Shown one piece after another: positions 16,193 to 24,344 of a stretch of DNA of 64,000 bases (its first letter is position 1; every line of letters begins with the position of its first letter). Source of the DNA: Taibaiella koreensis (lineage in GTDB: Bacteria > Bacteroidota > Bacteroidia > Chitinophagales > Chitinophagaceae); assembly GCF_003545715.1 (NCBI RefSeq), contig NZ_QVNU01000001.1:620001-684000 (forward strand). Reading direction: 5' to 3'. The translations under genes and the position numbers were made by a program. The notes beneath the pieces were generated by a model. It saw only the letters and a program-made list of their open reading frames with translations. It did not search any database and was not told where the DNA came from.

Positions 16193-17290
16193 ATGAAAAA
16201 GGAAGTGTTGATATCCGGTGCGAGCATTGCAGGTTTAACCCTGGCCTATTGGTTGAATCAATTCGGTTACTTTGTAACCGTCGTTGAAATTTCGGAAAGC
16301 CTGCGAAGGGGCGGCTCGCCTATCGACGTTAGGGGTAAGGCATTGGATGTTGCCAAAGAAATGGGCATCCTGGAAAAAATCAAATCGATGGAATTTGTGC
16401 ACACAGATGAAATTGTAAACGCCCAAAACGAAACGATCGTAGCTTTTGCATTGAATGCCCAGGATGAATACTTTGGCGATATTGAAATTCATCGCGATGA
16501 TCTGATAGATATCCTTTTCGAAAACATTCCGAAAGGAGAGGTCCGGTTTCTTTTTGGAGACAGGATCGAAAAACTGGCCCAGCACGAAAACAATGTCGGG
16601 GTGGTATTCAAAAGTGGCTCGACCGGGACCTTCGATTTCGTTTTTGGTGCAGACGGTGTCCACTCAGGCGTAAGAAAACTTGTCTTCGGGAATGAGGAAG
16701 CGTATTCGCAATTTTTCGGCGAATACTGTGCCATAGTTCAGGCGCCGGATATAAAGCCGAACAAACCGAACTCCGGAGCTATGTACAACGAGCCCGGGAA
16801 GATGGCTGCGATCTACGCTTTTAAAAATACGGTGAACGCTTTTGTTATTTTCAGGTCGCCCAAACTAGATTGGGACTACCGGAACCATGAGCAGCATAGG
16901 CAGATACTGAAGGACAATTTCAAGAACAGTTCATGGAGAATCCCCGAAATTTTAGACGCAATGCTCCATTCAGACAGCTTGTATTTTGATGAAGTTTGCC
17001 AAATTCACATGCCCACCTGGACTCAGGGGAGGGTGGCGCTTATTGGCGATGCAGCGTATGCACCAAGCTTCCATACCGGTATGGGGACAAGCCTGGCGAT
17101 GCAGGGCGCCACAATTCTGGCAAAAGAATTACACGCAAATGATGACTATAAAACGGCATTTGCAAATTATAACCAAACCTACCGGCCGTTTGTCGAAAGT
17201 GTGCAGGCGAGGATCAACCGGGGAATGGAATATCTGGTGCCTGAGACGGAAGAAGGTATCCAGAAAGCATATAAGCGATTTATGAAATAG
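16193..17290 (+). CDS. TetX-like FAD-dependent monooxygenase
   Basis: Class A flavoprotein hydroxylase, 365 residues from the ATG at 16193 (an in-frame TTG at 16175 is less likely). It has FAD-binding GASIAGLTLAYWLNQFGY with a Glu-ended beta strand (VVEIS), IEIHRDDLIDILF, and the second FAD/NAD motif VALIGDAAYAPSFHTGMG, then SLAMQGATILAKEL. The family includes TetX and many small-aromatic hydroxylases. Similarity to TetX is at family level, and tetracycline inactivation should not be assumed. It is divergent from an AraC regulator. Confidence 0.88.
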   Translation: MKKEVLISGASIAGLTLAYWLNQFGYFVTVVEISESLRRGGSPIDVRGKALDVAKEMGILEKIKSMEFVHTDEIVNAQNETIVAFALNAQDEYFGDIEIHRDDLIDILFENIPKGEVRFLFGDRIEKLAQHENNVGVVFKSGSTGTFDFVFGADGVHSGVRKLVFGNEEAYSQFFGEYCAIVQAPDIKPNKPNSGAMYNEPGKMAAIYAFKNTVNAFVIFRSPKLDWDYRNHEQHRQILKDNFKNSSWRIPEILDAMLHSDSLYFDEVCQIHMPTWTQGRVALIGDAAYAPSFHTGMGTSLAMQGATILAKELHANDDYKTAFANYNQTYRPFVESVQARINRGMEYLVPETEEGIQKAYKRFMK

Positions 17291-17467
17291 ATATTACCGG
17301 TCCGGTTTAGGTACCCGGGCATGAAATCCATAGGAGAAAGGCAACCGGCGCTACGGCTCCTTTAATTTATTTTTCCCCGGCTGTCCTGGTATAGAAACAA
17401 AACACCCCTTGGTCCCTGGGCGCGTCGCACTTTCCTCCTGGCGACTTGCAGCGCGATATTTTGTTCC

Positions 17468-18460
17468 CTATTGCTCGTAAAGGAACTGGACCAGTGTTTG
17501 CCCTACTGCTTTGAGCGTTGCTTTGTCGATCACATCCATATTGTCTTTGAGCGTATGCCAGTGGTCGGGAAATCCTGTAGGGGAGCCAGCCGGCAGGTGT
17601 ATGATGTCGATGGTCGGTATCTTAATGATCTCGTTAACAGGTACGTGGTCGTCGGTAATGGTGCCACCATTCTCGTAAACGAAATAAGAGGAATAGCCCG
17701 CCTGATTCGCTGCAGTCCATACTTCTTTTTGCAAATTGGCTGCATATTGCTGCGAGTTGCCTTCCAGCGGGAAACGGGCATTGCGGCCACCGACCATGTC
17801 GAGCAATATGCCGCCTTCGGCCCTGTATCCCGGTACATGCGGGTGCTGGGCCCAGTATTGCGTACCCAGGGCATACGACTTATCGCCCCATTCTGTTTTG
17901 CCATAGTCTTCTACGTCAGTCAGCAAAATATCTATGCCCAGGTCGGGATTGTTGAGCGGCTGGCTCTTTAGTACATTGGCCAGCTCGATCAGCACGCCTA
18001 CGCCGCTGGCGCCATCGTCTGCGGCGTCTACAGGCTTATCTTTCCCGGCGGGATCCTGGTCGGCCCAGGGACGGCTGTCCCAATGCGCCAGGAACAGGAT
18101 CCTTCGTTTGGCCTGTGGCCTTATGGAACCGATGATATTGATGCAACGCAGCTTCGTTTTCTTGTCGCCAGCGGTCACTTGTGTCTCCTGGCGATAGACG
18201 GTATCGCAATAGGTGCGTAGCTGCTGCTGCATCCAGTCGGCGCATTTAAGCTGGGCCTCGCTGCCGGGGGTACGTGGTCCCATGGTAACCTGCGCGGCAA
18301 CGTGGTTGTAGGCGTTGTCGGCGTTGAATACCGGCACTTTTATTTTGGGTTCTTCAGTGGTGGCGGCTGTTCCCTGCGTTTGTTCGGTAGCATCGGAATG
18401 ACAGCTGTAGCTTAGGGCCATCAAGCTGAAGGAGCAGATGCCGAGGACGATTTTTTTCAT
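17468..18460 (-). CDS. M28-family glutaminyl-peptide cyclotransferase-like lipoprotein
   Basis: A 330-residue lipoprotein with a signal peptide ending in a lipobox (LSYSC, Cys20), then an M28 zinc fold. Zinc-binding and catalytic blocks are LFLAHWDSRPWADQDP, AADDGASGVGVLIEL, ILLTDVEDYGKTEWG and IIKIPTIDIIHLP, and the active-site loop GSPTGFPDHWHTLKDNMD. The layout matches bacterial type II glutaminyl cyclases of Bacteroidota, which turn N-terminal Gln of exported proteins into pyroglutamate in the periplasm. The same fold serves aminopeptidases. The upstream leader holds an 11-bp hairpin at 18496-18524. Confidence 0.85.
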   Translation of the reverse strand: MKKIVLGICSFSLMALSYSCHSDATEQTQGTAATTEEPKIKVPVFNADNAYNHVAAQVTMGPRTPGSEAQLKCADWMQQQLRTYCDTVYRQETQVTAGDKKTKLRCINIIGSIRPQAKRRILFLAHWDSRPWADQDPAGKDKPVDAADDGASGVGVLIELANVLKSQPLNNPDLGIDILLTDVEDYGKTEWGDKSYALGTQYWAQHPHVPGYRAEGGILLDMVGGRNARFPLEGNSQQYAANLQKEVWTAANQAGYSSYFVYENGGTITDDHVPVNEIIKIPTIDIIHLPAGSPTGFPDHWHTLKDNMDVIDKATLKAVGQTLVQFLYEQ

Positions 18461-18628
18461 TGTATTATTGGATCCGGTATTTGCGAATAAAGATATACGC
18501 GGACGCGCGGGAAGCGTCTGCGTATTGCAAAGTAATAGAATTGTTGGATAAAAAGAGCATTCCGCCTGCCAAGGCTTGAAAGCTTGCAGTTTTAAGCCAA
18601 AAAAGCGAAATAAAAAAACTGGATTTTC

Positions 18629-18661
18629 TTGTTTCTAAGCCACTACCTTTTTTTATTTTTG
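18629..18661 (+). promoter_or_regulatory. Probable purA promoter
   Basis: TATTTTTG (18654-18661) fits the TAnnTTTG -7 box, with a TTG at 18629-18631 upstream at 22 nt, slightly long. The purA ATG is 23 nt further. Confidence 0.5.
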
Positions 18662-18684
18662 CCTTTTCGCTATAAAAATTCAAC

Positions 18685-19950
18685 ATGGTTGACGTATTAA
18701 TTGGTTTGCAGTGGGGAGATGAAGGCAAAGGCAAAATAGTAGACTACCTTGCTGCAGATTATGATATCATTGCCCGCTTCCAGGGTGGCCCCAATGCCGG
18801 GCATACCTTATACGTGAACGGGCAAAAAGTAGTGCTCCGCACGATCCCATCCGGTGTGTTCCGGGAGCAAACCCTGAACCTTATCGGGAACGGTGTTGTT
18901 ATAGACCCGGTTACGCTCAGGGAGGAGATCGAAGGCTTGAAGAGCCTGGGTGTGCAACTGGATAAGAACCTGTTCGTTTCGCATAAAGCCCATCTGATCC
19001 TTCCTTCGCATCGTGCACTGGATGCCGCTTCAGAACATGCTAAAGGGAAAGAGAAGATCGGTTCTACATTGAAAGGCATAGGTCCCGCCTACATGGATAA
19101 GACCGGGAGGAATGGCCTGAGGGTAGGTGATATACTGGCCGCTGATTGGGATGAACGCTATCAACGTCTGAAGAGCAAGCATATGGAGATGCTGCGCCTG
19201 TATGAAGAGGTGCCGGAATGGGAAGCCTGGGAAGCCGATTTTTTTGAGGCGATCACTTACCTGCGTTCTTTGAATATTGTTAATGGCGAATACTGGCTCA
19301 ACGACCGGCTGAAACAAGGAAAGAAAGTGCTGGCTGAAGGTGCACAAGGCAGCATGCTGGATGTCGATTATGGTACTTATCCTTTTGTTACCTCATCCAA
19401 TACTATTGTTGCGGGTGTTTGCACAGGATTGGGTGTTGCTCCCTCCAAGATCGGAGAAGTGTATGGTATTACCAAAGCTTATTGTACCCGCGTAGGCGGT
19501 GGCCCTTTCCCTACAGAGCTGAACGATGAGACAGGCGAACGCCTGAGGGCTGCAGGCCATGAATTCGGAGCGGTAACGAAGCGTCCGCGCCGTTGCGGCT
19601 GGATGGACCTTGTTGCGCTGCGTTATGTATGCATGCTCAGTGGCGTTACCCGTTTGATCATGACGAAGGCCGATGTGCTGGACGGCTTTGACGAGATCAA
19701 GGTGGCTACCGCATACGATATGGATGGTCAGCAAAGCGAAGAATTTCCCTTTGATATTTGCGACCGGAATATCATTCCTGTATACCGTTCTTTCAAAGGA
19801 TGGGATACCCCGATCAGCAGCTGCGACAGTGCAGACGCGCTTCCTGAAACGTTTAAAAACTATTGTAGCTTTGTAGAAGATTACCTGCAAACACGCATAC
19901 AGTTTATATCAAATGGCACAGGCAGGGATCAATTGCTGACTTTGTTTTAA
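18685..19950 (+). CDS. purA: Adenylosuccinate synthetase
   Basis: Makes adenylosuccinate from IMP, aspartate and GTP in AMP synthesis. It is 421 residues, complete. It has the N-terminal GDEGKGK loop (with catalytic Asp and Lys), GPNAGHTLYVNGQK carrying the catalytic His, STLKGIGPAYMDK, ITKAYCTRVGGGPFPTEL, and the base-binding ATAYDMDGQ segment. The gene appears to be transcribed on its own from a TAnnTTTG promoter. Confidence 0.97.
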   Translation: MVDVLIGLQWGDEGKGKIVDYLAADYDIIARFQGGPNAGHTLYVNGQKVVLRTIPSGVFREQTLNLIGNGVVIDPVTLREEIEGLKSLGVQLDKNLFVSHKAHLILPSHRALDAASEHAKGKEKIGSTLKGIGPAYMDKTGRNGLRVGDILAADWDERYQRLKSKHMEMLRLYEEVPEWEAWEADFFEAITYLRSLNIVNGEYWLNDRLKQGKKVLAEGAQGSMLDVDYGTYPFVTSSNTIVAGVCTGLGVAPSKIGEVYGITKAYCTRVGGGPFPTELNDETGERLRAAGHEFGAVTKRPRRCGWMDLVALRYVCMLSGVTRLIMTKADVLDGFDEIKVATAYDMDGQQSEEFPFDICDRNIIPVYRSFKGWDTPISSCDSADALPETFKNYCSFVEDYLQTRIQFISNGTGRDQLLTLF

Positions 19951-20069
19951 ATTGCAGCGCATAACCAACCGACCAGGCGAAATATTTTTTGAAAAAAAAT
20001 TTTGCCAAACCAAAAAACTGATAAAAATTTACACTACTAATTATAGAACCTGTTAACAGTTCGTGTGTT

Positions 20070-20540
20070 ATGAAATCTAATTCAGAAAAAAAGACTGCGG
20101 CGAAAAAGGCCGCTCCTGCAAAAAAAGAAGCCGCGCCTAAGAAAAGCGCCAATGCAAAGAAGGAAGAAGAGGACGAATTGGAAGAGGACGAAGATGGGGA
20201 GCTTTTTGAAGATGAGGCACCCAAGAAAAAAGCGGGTGCTAAAACTGCGAAAGCTGCTCCCAAAAAGGCTAAGCGTGATGATGATGACGAAGACGATGAT
20301 GACGAGGAAGACGATGATGATGAGCTCGACGAAGATGATGATTTCAACAAGGACGAGTTTGCTGATGAAGATCCCGATTTTGAAGAATTTGATATTCCCA
20401 AGTCTAAGAAGAGCAGCAGCTCCGCGCCAAAAAAGAAAGGTGCCGATGACTTTGATGATGACTTCAGCGATCTTGGCTTCGATGACTTTGGTGGTGGCGG
20501 CGGTGGTGGTTTTGATGATGACGATGACGACGATTTTTAA
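20070..20540 (+). CDS. Low-complexity Lys/Ala and Asp/Glu-rich protein (156 aa)
   Basis: No known domain. The first 40 residues are a Lys/Ala histone-H1-like tail (KKTAAKKAAPAKKEAAPKKS). Acidic blocks (EEEDELEEDEDGELFEDE; a run of Asp/Glu at about 71-95) alternate with basic ones (PKKKAGAKTAKAAPKKAKR; KSKKSSSSAPKKK). The end is a seven-Gly run and FDDDDDDDF. It has start, stop and a short AT-rich leader, and starts 119 nt after purA. pabB follows 17 nt after its stop, so the two may be co-transcribed. Such charge-block proteins can bind nucleic acids or act as disordered scaffolds, but no function is known here. The opposite strand is also open because of the GAT/GAC codons; that frame is an artefact. 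Confidence 0.7.
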   Translation: MKSNSEKKTAAKKAAPAKKEAAPKKSANAKKEEEDELEEDEDGELFEDEAPKKKAGAKTAKAAPKKAKRDDDDEDDDDEEDDDDELDEDDDFNKDEFADEDPDFEEFDIPKSKKSSSSAPKKKGADDFDDDFSDLGFDDFGGGGGGGFDDDDDDDF

Positions 20541-20557
20541 TTTTCGCTTTACTAATA

Positions 20558-21832
20558 ATGACTGCACGTACTTCCGTTACTTATAGCTTTGCGGAAGAGG
20601 ACCTGTCGCAACTAAAGAATAAAATGCTGAATTGGCTCCGCCCTTTCAGCATTTTTGCTTATCTGGACAATAACAGCTACAATCATGCACCCGTACGCTT
20701 CGAGCTGCTGGCAGGGGCGGGTATGATCGATTCCTCCGATCATATGCCGGACAATAGCGAGGACTGGTATTTCGGTCACCTTTGCTATGATTATAAGAAT
20801 CATGTGGAACCGAAGCTATCCAGCCGGCATCCGCATACCACGGGCTTCGATACTGTTTTTTTCTTTTGCCCTGAGACAGTGGTTTATATACCGGCGCATA
20901 GCCACACCTTGCATGTCGCTACAGTGCATGTCGATCCTGCGCAGGTCCTGGCGCAAATATTGTCCATGCCGGATACTGTTGCAGATGAAGGGGTTGCTGG
21001 ATCTGGGGTGGACTGGCAATACCGTTTCGGCCAGGAAGATTATCTTGATTGTATTGCAGAAATACGCCGGCATATAGAAGAAGGCGATTGTTATGAGCTG
21101 AATTTTTGCACGGAAGCTTATGCGACAGTGCCGCAGCTTGATCCGGTATACACCTTCACCCGTCTCAATACGGTTAATCCGGCGCCTTTTGCGGCCTTAT
21201 ACCGCAATGAAGCCTCCTGGCTGGTATGTGCGAGTCCGGAACGTTTCTTGTTCCGGCAGCAGGATCGGCTGGTATCCCAGCCGATCAAAGGCACTGTACG
21301 CAGAAGCAGCGATCCGGTCGCAGATGAGGATTTAAAACGATCCTTACGCAGTGACCCGAAAGAACGCGCCGAGAATGTGATGATCGTTGACCTCGTGCGC
21401 AACGACCTGGCCCGTAGCTGCAAGCCCGGTACGGTAGCGGTTCCGGAGCTTTTTGGCGTCTACTCTTTCCCACAAGTGCATCAGCTGATCTCTACGGTAA
21501 GCGGCGAATGCCTGCCCGGTGTTACCAACCGGCAGATCATCGACGCGGCCTTTCCTATGGGCAGTATGACCGGTGCCCCCAAAGTAATGGTCATGGAGCT
21601 GATCGAGCAATACGAGCGTTCGCGCAGGGCGCTATATTCCGGTACCATAGGCTATATGATGCCCAGTGGCGACTTCGATTTCAATGTAGTGATCCGTAGT
21701 CTGGTCTATCATGCCGCCAAGGGCTATCTTTCCTATCATACGGGCGGGGCGATCACTTATGAGAGCCTGGCGCTGGCCGAATGGGAGGAGACCCGCCTGA
21801 AGGCAAAAGCGATGGAGCAAATTTTTTTATAG
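20558..21832 (+). CDS. pabB: Aminodeoxychorismate synthase component I / chorismate-binding enzyme
   Basis: Chorismate-utilising enzyme of 424 residues, likely PabB (chorismate to 4-amino-4-deoxychorismate for folate). It has an N-terminal anthranilate-synthase-I-like region, then the catalytic domain: FRFGQEDYLDCIAEIRRHIEEG-like block, SPERFLFRQQDRLVSQPIKG, NVMIVDLVRNDLARSCKPG, and FPMGSMTGAPKVMVMELIEQ. The PIKG motif fits PabB rather than TrpE. No pabA or pabC is adjacent. Confidence 0.85.
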   Translation: MTARTSVTYSFAEEDLSQLKNKMLNWLRPFSIFAYLDNNSYNHAPVRFELLAGAGMIDSSDHMPDNSEDWYFGHLCYDYKNHVEPKLSSRHPHTTGFDTVFFFCPETVVYIPAHSHTLHVATVHVDPAQVLAQILSMPDTVADEGVAGSGVDWQYRFGQEDYLDCIAEIRRHIEEGDCYELNFCTEAYATVPQLDPVYTFTRLNTVNPAPFAALYRNEASWLVCASPERFLFRQQDRLVSQPIKGTVRRSSDPVADEDLKRSLRSDPKERAENVMIVDLVRNDLARSCKPGTVAVPELFGVYSFPQVHQLISTVSGECLPGVTNRQIIDAAFPMGSMTGAPKVMVMELIEQYERSRRALYSGTIGYMMPSGDFDFNVVIRSLVYHAAKGYLSYHTGGAITYESLALAEWEETRLKAKAMEQIFL

Positions 21833-21884
21833 CGGTTTCGGATTACCTTTGTATCCTGTATCAAAATCTTTTAAAACCGAATTG

Positions 21885-22385
21885 ATGAACGCCCAGGTCA
21901 AGACCATCTTACTTACAATACTTACACTGTCCGTTTTTACGATCGCCATCGTAGAGCTTAGCGGGGTCAGCTCGCGCGCTTTATTCAATAAATATGGTGT
22001 AGGCAGTCCGCCGCCGCATGCTACGGAGTTGGAAGAAAGGAACGCCAGGGATAAGGAAGTAAAGACAATGCCCAAAACCTCGGTATCCTTTACGGAAGCG
22101 CATTACGATTTTGGTAAAGTAAAAGAAGGCGGGAAGATAAAGCATGCTTTTAAATTCAAAAATACAGGACAGCATCCCCTGATGATCTCCGACGTCATTA
22201 CCTCATGTGGCTGTACGGTGCCTTCTTTTTCCAAAGAGCCTGTATTGCCGGGAAAGGAAGGAGAAGTTGTGGCCGAGTTTAATACCAAGGGAAGGGTGGG
22301 CAAGAATCACAAAAGCCTGATTGTTGTCTCCAACTCAGATCCCGAGCGGGTTTCCTTGTCCTTCGAAGCTGAAGTGACTGAATAA
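21885..22385 (+). CDS. DUF1573 domain protein
   Basis: About 166 residues from the ATG at 21885 (an earlier in-frame start at 21849 is possible). An N-terminal hydrophobic anchor (ILLTILTLSVFTIAIVEL) is followed by a single DUF1573 Ig-like/ASH-type domain: HYDFGKVKEGGKIKHAFKFK, then LMISDVITSCGCTVPSF and VSNSDPERVSLSFEAEV. These are abundant, mostly uncharacterised envelope proteins of Bacteroidota. Likely membrane-tethered in the periplasm. Confidence 0.85.
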   Translation: MNAQVKTILLTILTLSVFTIAIVELSGVSSRALFNKYGVGSPPPHATELEERNARDKEVKTMPKTSVSFTEAHYDFGKVKEGGKIKHAFKFKNTGQHPLMISDVITSCGCTVPSFSKEPVLPGKEGEVVAEFNTKGRVGKNHKSLIVVSNSDPERVSLSFEAEVTE

Positions 22386-22415
22386 GCAGCCGGAATTTTT
22401 AATAACGTATTTTTC

Positions 22416-23303
22416 ATGAGCAATATACAAGCTATGCCGCGGCAAGCCTCAGTTATCGGCAAGTATCTTTCCCTGGTCAAATTCAGCCATACGGTATTCG
22501 CCTTGCCTTTTGCGCTCCTGGGCTTTACCCTGGCGGTAGCTTACGAGCGTCAGACCTTTCACTGGTATCTGCTTGTGTTCATGTTGCTGTGCATGGTCTT
22601 TGCGCGTAGCGCCGCTATGGCATTCAACCGTTTTCTCGACCGCCGTTTCGATGCTCTTAATCCGCGTACAGCGCAAAGAGAGATCCCTGCCGGCGTGATC
22701 GCTCCCAGGCAAGCGCTCATTTTTACCATTGTCAATTGCCTCCTGTTTGTAGCAACTACCTGGTGGATCAATAAGATCTGCTTTATGTTGTCGCCGGTGG
22801 CCCTGTTCGTGATCCTCTTTTATAGCTATACCAAGCGGTTTACGGCCTTATGTCACCTTGTGCTGGGCGCCGGCCTTGCCTTGGCGCCAATAGGCGCCTA
22901 CCTGGCAGTAACGGGTTATTTCAGCCTGCTGCCGCTGTTGTTCTCTTTCACGGTGTTTACCTGGGTTTCGGGCTTTGATATTATTTACGCGCTCCAGGAT
23001 GAAGATTTCGACAGGGGACAAAAGCTGCATTCTATACCGGCTGCGCTGGGCAAGCGAAAAGCCCTTTGGGTATCCAACCTGCTGCATGTTTTTTCTGGCC
23101 TGTTTGTTATTGCTGCCGGTATGCTCGGACAATTTGGTATCCTGTACTGGATCGGCGTTACGGTATTCTGCGGCTTGCTTGTTTATCAGCATCTCCTGGT
23201 AAAACCCAACGATCTGAGCAAAGTAAATATGGCTTTTGCCAATACCAACGGTATCGCCAGTATCCTATTTGCCGTCTTTACCATACTTGAGCTGTTGCTT
23301 TAA
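22416..23303 (+). CDS. UbiA-family prenyltransferase, MqnP-like
   Basis: Integral membrane aromatic prenyltransferase, 295 residues with about eight or nine hydrophobic helices. The two prenyl-diphosphate/Mg sites are present: NRFLDRRFDALNPRT near residue 70-84 and DEDFDRGQKLHSIPAALGKR near 192-211. The form belongs to the 'UbiA-other' group, which in futalosine-pathway organisms is MqnP and acts in menaquinone synthesis. Bacteroidota of this group often use that pathway, but no other mqn gene is adjacent, so the substrate is inferred. It starts 30 nt after the DUF1573 gene. Confidence 0.8.
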   Translation: MSNIQAMPRQASVIGKYLSLVKFSHTVFALPFALLGFTLAVAYERQTFHWYLLVFMLLCMVFARSAAMAFNRFLDRRFDALNPRTAQREIPAGVIAPRQALIFTIVNCLLFVATTWWINKICFMLSPVALFVILFYSYTKRFTALCHLVLGAGLALAPIGAYLAVTGYFSLLPLLFSFTVFTWVSGFDIIYALQDEDFDRGQKLHSIPAALGKRKALWVSNLLHVFSGLFVIAAGMLGQFGILYWIGVTVFCGLLVYQHLLVKPNDLSKVNMAFANTNGIASILFAVFTILELLL

Positions 23304-23545
23304 TGGTTTTCCTGCGGAAAGGCCTCTGGGTTTACAAATGAAATACTATTAGCGGTTCAAAGATAGACCCTGGCAGTAATAAAGAAAAGGGACTATCCCC
23401 ATATAGGAACGAAGTACCCTCCGGTTCTTAAGCCTGCCCTGTGGGCAGTTGTAAATGTTGTTTAGACAGATTTTGCAACCATGGCTGGCGCAAATTTGTC
23501 CATATTTTCTATGTCGGAATAGTCAGGTAAAGAAAAAGGATAGGA

Positions 23546-23833
23546 TTAGCTGGCAAGAGAAACAATCTTTGAGCGGTCTATAGTTTGCTCTGCGTGCCAC
23601 AGATCATAGTTTTTTTGCAGGGTTATCCAAAATTGCGCGCTATTTCCAAATGCCGCACTTAGCTTAACAGCTAGCTCCACACTGATGCCGGCATGTTCGT
23701 TTACAACATGGGACAAGGTAGTGCGATTGATATTCAGGGCTTCAGCTACACGTGTTACCGTTAACCCTCGTGCAAGAATAAATTCTTCTCTTAATATCTC
23801 ACCTGGATGTACCGGTGGAAGCATTCGTCTCAT
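23546..23833 (-). CDS. higA: HigA family antitoxin (XRE-type HTH)
   Basis: A 95-residue antitoxin: HPGEILREEFILARGLTVTR, then VAEALNINRTTLSHVVNEH (helix-turn-helix) and ISVELAVKLSAAFGNSAQFW. It follows the toxin gene by 35 nt in the typical toxin-first higBA order and would repress the operon. The gene is intact although its toxin partner is frameshifted. Confidence 0.88.
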   Translation of the reverse strand: MRRMLPPVHPGEILREEFILARGLTVTRVAEALNINRTTLSHVVNEHAGISVELAVKLSAAFGNSAQFWITLQKNYDLWHAEQTIDRSKIVSLAS

Positions 23834-23868
23834 TTCAGTTGTTTTATCGGATTTTTTCAGGTCTTATC

Positions 23869-24151
23869 TTAGTGATAGTCTTCGTAATTAACGTCTAAAA
23901 TATCTGGAGGGTCCCATATAAAGGTGATCCGGTAATTGCCTGTGACCACAAGGCTCCATTCCCCCCGATCGATTTCCTGTTAGCCGGTGGATACCCATTC
24001 CAAGATGCTCAATATCGGCAATACAGGTCACGGCGTCCAGCATGTCGAGTATCCTGTTTATCTTGTTTCGCTGCTCGGCGGGAAGCCTGGAGCCATTTCC
24101 TGTTGTGTAAAATACTTTAAGTCCTTTGTGAATAAATGATTTTACAGGCAT
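23869..24151 (-). pseudogene. higB: HigB family toxin, frameshifted at a G6 run
   Basis: RelE/HigB-type mRNA interferase: MPVKSFIHKGLKVFYTTGNG, LPAEQRNKINRILDMLDAVT and GMGIHRLTGNRSG match the family to residue about 67. The frame then runs into unrelated sequence. Removing one base from the six-C run on the plus strand (23961-23966; G6 in the gene) restores EWSLVVTGNYRITFIWDPPD and ILDVNYEDYH with the stop at 23869-23871, the usual C-terminus that carries catalytic residues. So the toxin is inactivated by a one-base insertion, or the read is wrong at the homopolymer, or frameshifting occurs there. Confidence 0.85.
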
Positions 24152-24310
24152 TCTCGATTGTTTACAGGATCAATATTTAGCCTTGTATCTATTGCAAAAC
24201 AAATGTAGCGTGTTGCACAACACTAATCAAATAAAAATAATTGATACACTCAAATTTGATGGCGTTTGAATACATTCTGTGTCTGTATAAGAAGCGATCC
24301 TAATCCTCCG

Positions 24311-24318
24311 TATTTTTG
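24311..24318 (+). promoter_or_regulatory. -7 box for recQ
   Basis: TATTTTTG lies 26 nt before the recQ ATG; no clear TTTG is found at the expected distance upstream. Confidence 0.35.
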
Positions 24319-24344
24319 TTATCTCAGTTGAGGAAACAAAGAGG

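Noticed and set aside
16193-17290. Tetracycline-resistance gene (tetX)
   Set aside because: The protein is a family-level relative only; the divergent AraC regulator and sequence do not show tetracycline specificity.
20082-20567. Long open frame antisense to the low-complexity protein
   Set aside because: Its openness follows from the repeated GAT/GAC/GAA codons on the plus strand; the translation is an Ile/Val-rich artefact without a start context.
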